Shown piece by piece: positions 10,463-18,850 of a DNA stretch of 64,000 nt. This DNA comes from CAVRUD01 sp963849635. Lineage in GTDB: Bacteria; Chloroflexota; Chloroflexia; Thermomicrobiales; UBA6265. The notes beneath the pieces were generated by a model, which had not been told where the DNA came from, did not search any database, and worked only from the letters and a program-made list of their open reading frames with translations. Made by a program: the position numbers and the translations under genes. The stretch is taken from NCBI GenBank assembly GCA_963849635.1, contig CAWKIA010000024.1, positions 372,001 through 436,000 of the forward strand, in the 5' to 3' direction. Position 1 is the stretch's first letter. Each line of letters starts with the position of its first letter.

Positions 10463-10731
10463 GGCAAACCTTTCATTTCCATGCGTCGTACCTCACGGCC
10501 GCAACAACCGACGCTCGCTCAGCCGAGGTGCAGCCATCGCGCGTTCCGAGATCGTATTCTACGGCGCTTCGGAATTCGGCCCTCTCTCTGCCATCACCTG
10601 GCCTCGGCGAGGCTGTCTGGTTGAGCCTGGGCCAACCCTGGGCGCCAATCTTGGGCCAACCTTGGGCCATGAGCCCCGGACGTGGAGGCGGGCGTTGCCA
10701 CCCTTACCGTCGGTTGTTCCAAACACGCGAA

Positions 10732-10756
10732 CGCGCGCCCGAAACTCGGGCGCGCG
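10732..10756 (-). terminator. Hairpin terminator downstream of msrB
   Basis: A perfect 10-bp GC stem (10732-10741 with 10747-10756) and a 5-nt loop, 41 bases past the msrB stop. A weakly T-rich stretch (CGTGTTTGG on the minus strand) follows. Just beyond, at about 10625-10670, is a tandem spacer built on the word TTGGGCCAACC. Confidence 0.6.
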
Positions 10757-10796
10757 ACCGAACGGCGATCATCTCGAACCGGGAGTGGGGCCGGAC

Positions 10797-11210
10797 CTAC
10801 TTCTCTGTCAGATCCAGCGCGCAGGAGTTCATGCAGAAGCGCTGCCCACCACGATCCCGCGGTCCATCGTCGAAGAGGTGGCCCAGGTGGGAGTGGCAGC
10901 GGGCGCAGCGGACTTCTGTCCGGATCATGCCGTGCGACCGATCCGTCAGCAGTTCGACCGCGTTCGGAGAGACGGCCTCGGTGAAGCTGGGCCAGCCGCT
11001 GCCGGAGTGGAACTTGGTGTCACTGGTAAAGAGCGGGTTGCCGCATGCGGCGCAGTGGTACATCCCGTCGTCTTCGGTGTCGACGTACTTACCGGCAAAT
11101 GGCCGCTCCGTCCCGGCCTGGCGCAGCACGGCGTACTGCTCCGGCGTCAACCTGGCCCGCCACTCGGCGTCGGTGCTCGGAAGCTGAGCCTGTCCGATAT
11201 CGGTCGCCAT
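10797..11210 (-). CDS. msrB: Peptide-methionine (R)-S-oxide reductase
   Basis: A 137-residue MsrB. The structural zinc is held by C53-x2-C56 (HCAACGNPLF) and C102-x2-C105 (RCARCHSHLGH). The catalytic Cys126 lies in RFCMNS, and SGSGWPSF at about 69-76 forms the substrate pocket. It reduces methionine-R-sulfoxide using thioredoxin. The start at 11210 is preferred because AAGGAG lies seven bases upstream; in-frame ATGs farther out have no such site and add non-family sequence. It stands alone between a STAND gene and the Cys-rich cluster. No MsrA domain is fused. Confidence 0.96.
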   Translation of the reverse strand: MATDIGQAQLPSTDAEWRARLTPEQYAVLRQAGTERPFAGKYVDTEDDGMYHCAACGNPLFTSDTKFHSGSGWPSFTEAVSPNAVELLTDRSHGMIRTEVRCARCHSHLGHLFDDGPRDRGGQRFCMNSCALDLTEK

Positions 11211-11449
11211 CTTGTTCTCCTTACTCGCTCCAATGCGATTGCTCATCCCTGAATCACTGGCGCGACGATGAACAGAGTACCGCAAGAACGGCACCCAAGG
11301 ACCGTCCGCCTTACTACACCGGCTGGCGAGCGATTTCATGTCGCGAACGCAGACGAAGAGGGGACGCGGGATCGCGCCCCCTCAACATAATGTACGAATT
11401 CGCGAACCTTATGGATCTCCGCGTGGAGGCGATCGACGTCACCCCAACG

Positions 11450-11881
11450 CTACGGTACCGGCTCTGGCTGGCACTCACCAATGGCGTCGCAGACGCCTGC
11501 CTCGCCGTTTTTGGTCGTGCAACTCGCACCGGTATTCGGGTCATACCGGTATCCGAACGTTGGGTCACAGTAATCGGACGTGCAGGGGTTGCCGTCCTCA
11601 CAGAAAACCGGTTCGTAGACGCAGCCAGAGTTTAGATCGCAGTACGCGATCGTGCAGATGTCGGGAGGATCGCATGACAGCGACTGGGAGACGCATCCCT
11701 GGAACCAGTCGCAGTGGCCAACTGCGCACGCATCGGGCGAGCTACAGAAGACCTGCTCGTAATAGCAACCGATCTGTTCCCGTCCATCGGCGATTCTTCT
11801 CCATTTCGGTGCACCGGATGCCGCCGGGCAGCACCGATCCACGTCCCGCGTGTCGGCGCGAGACGAGACGCGAAGCCACAT
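11450..11881 (-). CDS. Cys-rich repeat protein, probable fragment
   Basis: A 143-residue frame whose central part carries a repeat of about 25 residues: CSSPDACAVGHCD..GCV, CDPPDICTIAYCD..GCVYEPV, CEDGNPCTSDYCD. This spacing (C-x5-C-x4-CD) resembles Dictyostelium-type CTDC repeats found in many secreted bacterial proteins. It ends GECQPEPVP and stop. There is no signal peptide, and the N-terminal ~25 residues are Arg-rich and unconvincing, so it is probably the 3' end of a gene whose beginning is lost or out of frame. It points the opposite way to the neighbouring Cys-rich genes. Confidence 0.5.
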   Translation of the reverse strand: MWLRVSSRADTRDVDRCCPAASGAPKWRRIADGREQIGCYYEQVFCSSPDACAVGHCDWFQGCVSQSLSCDPPDICTIAYCDLNSGCVYEPVFCEDGNPCTSDYCDPTFGYRYDPNTGASCTTKNGEAGVCDAIGECQPEPVP

Positions 11882-12407
11882 CCGGTTGGCAAACCGGTTG
11901 GGAATCCGAGGGATGGCTTCAGAAAGATCGGCTTGATGGCGCCATGGCCGATGGATTCACGGTAGAGCGCCCGATACGGCGAGTCAACAGCCTCTAAGGC
12001 CAAACAGCGATGGGCCAGACCGCCTAGTGCACAGAGGGAATATCGGGCGCGAGTTGGCTCCCATGGCAGCCTTCCTAAGTAAGACAAGTAGGCACTTCAT
12101 CCGATCTATTGTTGCATTCACGTCGGAATCATCCGACAATATTGAGACGATGACGTTGCAATACGCATACTCCCCATCGGAATGACCCGAACGGCCATGG
12201 AGTGCGAGCGGATACCAGTCCGGATTAGGCAGAAGGGGCGTTGGCGCAAAACTGTAGTTGTTTACAAAAAAGTACAGATTAGCGGAAGGACTAACATTTT
12301 CCTATTTTCATGATACATTGATGGACGGGAAGCACTTGTGCAATTGGGAGAGCGGCCGCGACTCTTGCGGGACACGCTAGGCGTTGCCTGGCTAGGGGGA
12401 GCCATCG
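11882..12407. other. Leader region of the second Cys-rich gene
   Basis: No convincing gene. The last ~150 bases are unusually AT-rich for this DNA (about 12256-12320), as expected for a promoter region. A short inverted repeat GTCGGA-ATCA-TCCGAC lies at about 12130. GGGGGA eight bases upstream provides the ribosome site for the ATG at 12408. Similar AT-rich patches precede the genes at 15853 and 21657. Confidence 0.4.
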
Positions 12408-14187
12408 ATGGACGGGGATCGGTTCGATGACCTGTCGCGGAAGTTAGCGACGGCGGTCTCTCGCCGTCACGCCGTCAAGGGGGCGGTCGCGGGACTCCTG
12501 GGAGCAATCGGCCTGCGCAAGGCCGCCGATGCCCAGGTTACGCAGGCAGCCTGTGGCAACGTGGTCTGCTATAACTGGCGCACCCAGACCGTCGATGTCG
12601 CCTGCAACCCGGGCTGCGTCTGCTGCATCTACGCCAACGGCAACTCCCGCTGCACACCACCGGGTTTGTGCTTCGGCACCGTCGCAACCACGACCACGAC
12701 GGCCGCGCCGACGACCACGACCACCACCACGGCCGCGCCGACGACCACGACCACCACCACGGCCGCGCCGACCACGACCACCACCACACGGCCGCGCCGA
12801 CGACGACCACCACCACCACGGCCGCGCCGACACGACCACCACCACCACGACATCGACCACCACGTCCACGACAACAACGACCGTCCCGCCCTCGAACCCG
12901 GACACGTTCTGCGCGGGATCTGACGCCTGTTTCGGGTCGGACCCGTGCAACCAGATCGGCTGCTCCTGCGCCACCACGGTCGGCGGCGGCGGCGTGTGCC
13001 GGTTCACCGTGGACGAATGCACCGGCGGGGTCGGCTGCGACAGCGACGCCCAGTGCGGAGCCAACCAGTTCTGCATCGTCGTCGACAACTGCTGCCCGGT
13101 GACCGGGTTCGCCGGCATCTGCTCGACGCGGTGCGCGCCAGCGACCACCACGGCGGCCCCGACGACCACGACCACGACGGCCGCGCACGACGACCACGAC
13201 GACGACGGCGCAGCCGACCACCACGACGGCCGCGCCGACGACGACCACCACCACGACGCCGTGCCCCAACGCCGTCTGCGGCGGCAACTGCTGCCCGCCG
13301 GGAGGCGCCTGTTCCGGCGAACGGTGATGTCTGCTGCCAAACGCCGTCTGCCCCGCTGCGGGCGCCGGCGGCGGCTGCTGCCCAGCGGGCAACGCCTGCT
13401 GCACGAGCGGCGCAAGTTGCGTCAACGGTTGCTGCCCGAACGCGGTGACCGGGCCGAACGGGCGTGTGCTGCGCCCCAGGCGAGACCAACATCGGCGGTG
13501 CCTGCTGCCCGGTCGGCCAGGAGTGCGGTCCGAACGTCTGCTGTCCGTCAGGTCCAGATCTGCGAGGACAACACCACCGGCACCTGCGGCTTCGCGGCCG
13601 GCTCGCGCGGCCCGCTCCAGAGCTGCTTCGAGGGCTCCGACTGCACCACCGGGACTGCTGCACCGGCGGGACGACCGGTGGTGGACTCATCTGCTGCGGC
13701 GATGCCGAGCCAGGTCTGCAACTGCACCGACCTCGGCTGGCCAGTGCGATGACGCCCCTGGCTCGCTGGCCTCTGTGGCGCCGGCTGCATCTCGAACGTC
13801 GCCTGCGCCAGCGGCGCTTGCTGCGGCGGTCGTCTGCCGTCGAGTACTGCAGAACGATGCGGCGGCGATTGCGGCGGGCCAGAACCACCACCGGGGGCGT
13901 CTGCGAGGCCGGCGACGGCCGCTGCCAGGGCGCTGGCGTCTGCACGGCGGCGTCTGCGGCTTCAGCTCACTCCCAGGGAACGGCCCCTGCGGCCCAGAGT
14001 GCCAGAATGACTTCTGTCGCTGCGGTGGGTTCCTGCATAAACAACGTGTCCAGCGCCGAACGAGCCGAACGGAACACCGTGTTCTGCTGGAGGCTGCTTC
14101 AATGGCATCTGCACGGCCTGTCTCCCCGATGGCTCTGTTGGGTGCGCTACCAGTGGTCTGTGCTGCACTGGAAACTGCACGCAGTAA
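12408..14187 (+). CDS. Tat-exported Thr-rich, Cys-rich protein (multiple frame changes)
   Basis: The N-terminus MDGDRFDDLSRKLATAVSRR and KGAVAGLLGAIG form a Tat signal; DAQVTQ marks the probable cleavage region. An eight-Cys domain follows (CGNVVC...CNPGCVCC...SRCTPPGLC). Next are (AAPTTTTTTT) linkers (about 12685-12890), a ~75-residue Cys module (CAGSDACFGSDPC to ICSTRC), another linker and repeated CCPNAVC/CCPAG motifs. The C-terminus is recovered in a third frame, ending GLCCTGNCTQ at 14187. Frame changes occur near 12790, 12835, 13190, 13330, 13450 and later. The first ~780 bases are nearly identical to the gene at 15853, a recent duplication. tatA follows 306 bases downstream. Confidence 0.7.
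12700..12890 (+). repeat. 30-bp tandem repeats encoding AAP(T)7 linkers
   Basis: Direct repeats of a 30-base unit (GCCGCGCCGACGACCACGAC followed by CACCACCACG, with variants) encode Ala-Ala-Pro plus a run of threonines. The same unit recurs at about 16150-16330 and 16630-16860. The unit is a multiple of three, so loss or gain of whole units keeps frame. Confidence 0.8.
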
Positions 14188-14318
14188 TATGTGCGTTGCA
14201 TAACCAGGCGGACCGTAGAGTTGGCACGCCATTGGGTATTGCGGTTGGCTGGAACGTCACTCGAGACCGACCGGCGAAACCGCGACCGCTCTATCTTCCG
14301 AACCGATCGTGATGCAGC

Positions 14319-14340
14319 AGGGGCGCCGGATGGCGCCCCT
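14319..14340 (+). terminator. Hairpin after the Cys-rich gene
   Basis: A perfect 9-bp stem AGGGGCGCC / GGCGCCCCT with a GGAT loop and no T tract. Hairpins with the same GGGGCGCC core follow the Cys-rich coding ends at 17419 and 18092, so it is a recurrent 3' element of this gene family. Confidence 0.6.
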
Positions 14341-14493
14341 GGCCCGCGCGCAAACCGAGCACTCAAGCGATCGCGGTTCGTTCCCGTCTCTCGGAGACCC
14401 AGACCGTCATCTCACGTATCCCGTATCCGCCTTGGGAGCGGGATGGAGCGAACAAGCGTCCACGGGGACGCGCCCGACGCAGGAGCACCAACA

Positions 14494-14727
14494 ATGATGG
14501 GTCTAGGCTGGCAGGAACTGGCGATCGTCCTCTTGATCGTCGTCGTCATCTTCGGGGTCGGGAAGCTGCCGGAGCTGGGCAGCGGCCTCGGCAAGGGCAT
14601 CCGCGACTTCAAGCTGCAGGCGGCCGACGACGGGGCCGAACCCGTCCCGGCGGGCACGAACCAGCACACGGATGCGTCGCGGAGTCAGACGGCCGGCGCC
14701 CGCGAGCTGCGGGCCGACCAGATCTAG
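14494..14727 (+). CDS. tatA: Sec-independent translocase TatA/E-type pore protein (copy 1)
   Basis: A 77-residue TatA. One N-terminal membrane helix (about residues 6-20, WQELAIVLLIVVVIF) ends at the FG hinge (F20-G21). The amphipathic helix follows (GKLPELGSGLGKGIRDFK), then a polar tail ending ARELRADQI. AGGAG lies eight bases upstream of the first of two ATGs. It sits just downstream of a Tat-signal Cys-rich gene on the same strand, as copy 2 does. No tatB or tatC is in the window. The likely role is forming the pore for folded, twin-arginine-tagged substrates, perhaps the neighbouring Cys-rich proteins. Confidence 0.93.
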   Translation: MMGLGWQELAIVLLIVVVIFGVGKLPELGSGLGKGIRDFKLQAADDGAEPVPAGTNQHTDASRSQTAGARELRADQI

Positions 14728-14740
14728 CACCCGGCGCGAA

Positions 14741-14776
14741 GCCCCGCTCTGCCCTAGGGTGGAGTGGGGCATCTTC
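14741..14776 (+). terminator. Terminator of tatA copy 1
   Basis: A 14-bp stem including G-U pairs (GCCCCGCTCTGCCC with GGGTGGAGTGGGGC), followed by ATCTTCTT. The preceding bases CCGACCAGATCTAGCACCCG are shared with tatA copy 2, so the duplicated block extends past the stop codon. Confidence 0.65.
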
Positions 14777-14848
14777 TTGCCCAGTACCGAATAATTTCGG
14801 CGGGCCCTATCGGGCCAGAGCGCCTTCAGGAAGCCGCCGCGGTGCTGA

Positions 14849-14947
14849 GCCTGGGGAGTCTGCACCCCGGGAGTTAGCATCTGCTGCCCAGGTACAACCT
14901 GCCGTCAGAACGACAATGCTGGTGGCCAGTTCCTCTGCCGCGGATAG
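14849..14947 (+). pseudogene. Possible Cys-rich C-terminal remnant
   Basis: A 32-codon stretch reads GVCTPGVSICCPGTTC, then GGQFLCRG and stop. This is like the ends of the family members, but there is no start and a TGA lies immediately upstream. The bases before it (about 14810-14850) closely match 24078-24123 beyond tatA copy 2. It may be the scar of an earlier Cys-rich gene; chance is possible. Confidence 0.3.
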
Positions 14948-15852
14948 GCACGAGCTACAGTATTCGACAGAGAGGGTGCCAATTGGCGCCCCCTCTCCGT
15001 GTTCCGGCCAGCCTCCCACCTGGCTGGTGATTCCCAGAGTCGAACCATCATTGGGGGGCAACCCAACCGAAAAGTCCAATGATCCGCGTCGCACCTTCGT
15101 TTCGGCTCCGCTGTGGCATGGTAAGGTCCCCAGCCGAGCAACGTGGCCGGGCTTGCCCAGCCGCGGCGGGACGGGGTTTGAGACGGTGACGGGAGCGCGG
15201 CAAGAGACGACCGCGATCACGGTGATTGGTCGGAACCGCCGGATTGCCGAACTCCCCAGCCTCCGGGACGGCGTACCTCATCCCGCGCCAGGATTCGCCG
15301 ATCACGTCCGCACCCTCAATCGGTGCCGTCTGGGGCCACCGACGGACGGGCCCCGAACGGGGCTGTTACGACTCCATTTGCAGGGCAACCACGGATACGA
15401 AACGTGTGCAAACGACATCTCTACGGCACAACGACTTATACATGCACGGCAAATCATCAAGAAATGCTATGAAGAAGACCATTCCGCATAAGGCAAGGAC
15501 GGGCCGGCTTCGTCAGCTGATCGTCCTACATTCGATCACCGGCGTTCGATGGCTTGAACCCGCTCGGACCAGCCGGATCTCCCCGCATTCAGGAGTCGCC
15601 GTAGGTCGTTCGCGCACGACCGTATGCTGAATCCGCCGAAATACGCCGATTACTTCGACCCCGCCATGCCAGATCGGCCGGGTCGACCGCAACGTTGAAC
15701 AGGAATTTTGTATAAACAACTAAACAGTGTCAGGAACTATCGAACCGTCGATTTCCGTGCTAAAATCGTAGGACGAGTGGGCTAGCAGGATCGGGGAGCC
15801 GTGGCCTTATACTCGCGGGCACACACGGGACGTCACCTGGGGAGGAGCGCGG
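14948..15852. other. Intergenic region before the third Cys-rich gene
   Basis: No supported gene. An imperfect hairpin with the GGGTGCC-AATT-GGCGCCCC core lies at about 14970-14996, again like the family's 3' hairpins. Open frames here are short and without recognisable domains. AT-rich sequence at about 15705-15735 (GAATTTTGTATAAACAACTA) is a plausible promoter area for the gene at 15853. Confidence 0.4.
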
Positions 15853-17419
15853 ATGGACGGGGATCGGTTCGATGACCTGTCGCGGAAGTTAGCGACGGCG
15901 GTCTCTCGCCGCAACGCCGTCAAGGGGGCGGTCGCGGGACTCCTGGGAGCAATCGGCCTGCGCAAGGCCGCCGATGCCCAGGTTACGCAGGCCGACTGTG
16001 GCAACGTGGTCTGCTACAACCGGAGCACCCAGACCGTCGATGTCGCCTGCAACCCGGGCTGCGTCTGCTGCGTCTATGGCAACGGCAACTCCCGCTGCCA
16101 GCCACCGGGCATGTGCACCGGCACCGTCGTCGACCAGACCACCACGACGGCTGCGCCGACGACCACCACGACCACCACCACGGCCGCGCCGACGACCACG
16201 ACCACCACCACGGCCGCGCCGACGACCACGACCACCACCACGGCCGCGCCGACGACCACCACCACCACCACGGCCGCGCCGACCACCACCACCACGACGG
16301 CCGCGCCGACCACCACGACGACCACCACGACATCGACCACCACGTCCACGACAACAACGACCGTCCCGCCCTCGAACCCGGACACGTTCTGCGCGGGAGC
16401 TGACGCCTGTCTCGGGTCGGACCCGTGCAACCAGATCGGCTGCTCCTGCGCCACCACGGTCGGCGGCGGCGGCGTGTGCCGGTTCACCGTGGACGAATGC
16501 ACCGGCGGGGTCGGCTGCGACAGCGATGCCCAGTGCGGAGCCAACGAGTTCTGCATCGTCGTCGACAACTGCTGCCCGGTGACCGGGTTCGCCGGCATCT
16601 GCTCGACGCGGTGCGCGCCAGCGACCACCACGGCGGCCCCGACGACCACGACCACGACGGCCGCACCGACCACCACCACCACGACCACCACGGCTGCGCC
16701 AACGACGACCACCACGACGGCCGCGCCGACCACCACGACCACCACCACGACCACCGACGGCCGCACCGACCACGACGACCACGACGGCCGCGCCGACCAC
16801 CACCACCACGACCACGACGGCCGCGCCGACCACCACGACCACCACGACGGCCGCGCCGACCGGCCCGGATCCGACATGCATCGGGGGCGACGCCTGCGTC
16901 GGCGGCATCGACTGCGGCAGCGGCGGCTGCACCTGCGGTACCCTGGTCGACGGCGGCGGTATTTGCCGCGAGTCGCTCAGCGACTGCGCCACCTCGTCCG
17001 GCTGCAACACCGACGCCGACTGCCTGGATCCGAACAAGTTCTGCGTCGACGTCACCACCTGCGCCGCGGGGTGCCCGGCGGCCACCGGGTTCGCCGGAGT
17101 CTGCTCGACGCGGTGCGCGTCCCTGACCACGACGACCACCACCACGACGCCGCCCAGCCAGGGCACCTGCGCGGCGGGGCAGGATGCCTGCATAGCCCCG
17201 CTGGACTTCTGCAATGTCACCCTCGGCTGCTTTTGCTTTACGACCACGAGCGGCGCGACCGTCTGCGGGGACTACATCCAATGCAGCTCCTGCGACGACG
17301 ACGCCGACTGCACCGCCGTTACCGGGCCGGGGTCCTTCTGCATCGGCGCATCGGGCGCCAACTGCGCTTGCCCCGGGACCGGTAACGCCTGCGCGCCGCC
17401 GTGCGGGATCGGCGCGTAA
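15853..17419 (+). CDS. Tat-exported Thr-rich, Cys-rich multimodule protein (one frame change)
   Basis: It has the same Tat signal and eight-Cys N-terminal domain as the gene at 12408. Six AAP-Thr linker repeats come next, then Cys module 1 (CAGADACLGSDPC...ICSTRC) and a second Thr linker. Here the frame changes near 16755 (ACCACCGACGGCC). In the new frame come Cys module 2 (CIGGDACVGGIDC...GVCSTRC), a short Thr/Pro linker and module 3 (CAAGQDACIAPLDFC...CACPGTGNACAPPC), ending GIGA and stop at 17419. Module 3 matches the C-terminus of the protein at 24268-24903. The protein is about 520 residues. GGGGAGGAG lies upstream of the start. A strong terminator follows. Confidence 0.75.
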
Positions 17420-17520
17420 GGCGCCCGGGGGGGCTGAGGTGGCGGCTGGGTGAGGAGGCCGCCGCCTCGCCGGCGACCCAGCAACCTACTTCTGTAACGC
17501 CTAAGGACTGGGCGATGTGA

Positions 17521-17563
17521 CGACGGAGGGGGCGCCTTCTGGTGCCCCCTCCGTCGTTTTCTT
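17521..17563 (+). terminator. Rho-independent terminator
   Basis: A 16-bp stem (CGACGGAGGGGGCGCC / GGTGCCCCCTCCGTCG, one G-U pair) with loop TTCT, followed directly by TTTTCTT. It lies 100 bases past the Cys-rich stop at 17419. Confidence 0.9.
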
Positions 17564-17609
17564 CCCGGCGCATTGCTCCAGTCGTCAGAGCGTGCGGGAT
17601 CCCAGATAG

Positions 17610-18092
17610 GAACCACCAAGATCGACGTTCTGTAACTTCACCAGCCTCAACGGCGCCTGTGACAACGCGCCAGGGTCGCTCCCGAACGGCGCAGGCTGCA
17701 TCTCGAACGAGGCCTGCGCCAGCGACGCTTGCTGCGGCGGAGTATGCGTCGATACGCAGAACGACCCGAACAATTGCGGCGGATGTGGGACGACGACTGG
17801 AGACACCTGCGGGGCAACGGAAGCCTGCCAAGCTGGTATCTGCATTTCCAGCCCCGATCCAACCTGTGCCGGCGGAGACGCCTGTACTGGAAGCGTCAGC
17901 TGTGGCGCCGGGTGCTCGTGCGGCACAACGGTCGACGGTGGCGGTATTTGCCGGCAGACCGTGAGCGATTGTTCGAGCCCGGTTGGTTGCGACTCCGACG
18001 CCGGTTGCCCAGGCGACCGCCCATTCTGCATCGTCGCTACATGCTGCACGCCGACGGGCTTCTTGGGGATCTGCACCGCGCGGTGCGCCTAG
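17610..18092 (+). pseudogene. Truncated Cys-rich paralogue without start
   Basis: An open frame of about 160 codons, closed upstream by TAG at 17607. It encodes FCNFTSLNGACDNAPGS, CISNEACASDACCGGVC, a linker of CGGCGTTTGDTC and a complete 75-residue Cys module (CAGGDACTGSVSCGAGC to GICTARCA, stop at 18090-18092). The first part parallels the C-terminal half of the protein at 12408 (GCISNVACASGACCGG). It has no ATG, GTG or TTG in a useful place, no Tat signal and no linker, and it begins just after the terminator of the preceding gene. It is therefore a 5'-truncated relic. Confidence 0.65.
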
Positions 18093-18139
18093 GTAATGCG
18101 AGCCTAGCCGCGCTATAAACAGCCGGGGATTTCCGACAC

Positions 18140-18185
18140 GGGAACGACAGCGGGGGCGCCGGTCGGCGCCCCCGCTGTCGTTCCC
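18140..18185 (+). terminator. Long perfect hairpin after the Cys-rich relic
   Basis: A perfect 21-bp stem (18140-18160 with 18165-18185) with loop GGTC and the family's GGGGGCGCC core. No T tract follows on either strand, so it could act in both directions or serve another role. Confidence 0.6.
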
Positions 18186-18350
18186 ACCAGCGCGGCCCCG
18201 GGCCAACCGCGCGGAACGGATGTGCCGCAGCCCGAGCGAGGCCGCGGACCGCCGTCATCTCGGACATGTCACGATCATGGTAAGGTCCGACCCGGCGCCG
18301 CCGCCCCGGTAAGGCGGTCGGCATAGCCATGGGAACAGGGATTCGAGCCA

Positions 18351-18830
18351 ATGGCCGAAACACGGCACGAAACGATCGAGATCATGGTCAACGGCCGACA
18401 GCACCAGGTGAATGCTGTCGCCGATACTCCGCTCCTCTACGTCCTGCGGAATGACCTGGAGCTCAATTCGGTCCGGTTCGGCTGCGGCATCTCGCGCTGC
18501 GGCGCCTGCGCGGTCCTCCTCGACGGCAAACCGGTTCGCTCGTGCGCCGTTCCGGTTGGCGATGTCGGTGGGCGTGAAATCGTCACGCTGGAAGGGCTCG
18601 GGACGCCGTCCCACCTCCACCCATTGCAGCAGGCGTTCCTCGACGAGCAGGCGGGCCAATGTGGCTACTGCCTCTCCGGCATGATCATGGAAGCCGCCCA
18701 CCTGCTCGACCACAACAAACAGCCGACCGAAGCGGAGATCCGGGCCGCCCTGGACGGCACCCTCTGCCGCTGCGGCGCCCACGTCCGCATCATCCGCGCC
18801 GTCCAGCGCGCGGCGGAGCAGCTCGCATAG
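18351..18830 (+). CDS. 2Fe-2S subunit of a molybdenum hydroxylase (IorA-like)
   Basis: A 159-residue small subunit with two [2Fe-2S] domains. The ferredoxin-like domain carries C45, C50, C53 and C65 (GCGISRCGACAVLLDG). The helical domain carries C104/C107 (QCGYCLSG) and C139/C141 (LCRCG). It passes electrons from the molybdopterin site to an acceptor. The next gene encodes the molybdopterin subunit, starting 21 bases downstream, so the two form an operon. No FAD-binding (CoxM/XdhB) subunit is adjacent, as in isoquinoline 1-oxidoreductase and nicotinate-dehydrogenase-type enzymes that use cytochrome c. Confidence 0.93.
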   Translation: MAETRHETIEIMVNGRQHQVNAVADTPLLYVLRNDLELNSVRFGCGISRCGACAVLLDGKPVRSCAVPVGDVGGREIVTLEGLGTPSHLHPLQQAFLDEQAGQCGYCLSGMIMEAAHLLDHNKQPTEAEIRAALDGTLCRCGAHVRIIRAVQRAAEQLA

Positions 18831-18850
18831 GCGGGAGGGAGGGGCCGGCA

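Noticed and set aside
12700..16860. 30-bp repeats as a CRISPR array
   Set aside because: The units are contiguous without unique spacers and encode a Thr-Ala-Pro linker in frame; no cas genes are nearby.
12700..16860. Phase variation by repeat slippage as the cause of the frame changes
   Set aside because: The repeat unit and its ACC sub-unit are multiples of three, so slippage would keep frame; many frame changes also lie in genes without repeats.
15889..17247. Val-, Trp- or Arg-rich minus-strand frames across the Thr repeats (also 12444-13425)
   Set aside because: They are the complement of the ACC/ACG threonine repeats, giving low-complexity translations with no family match.
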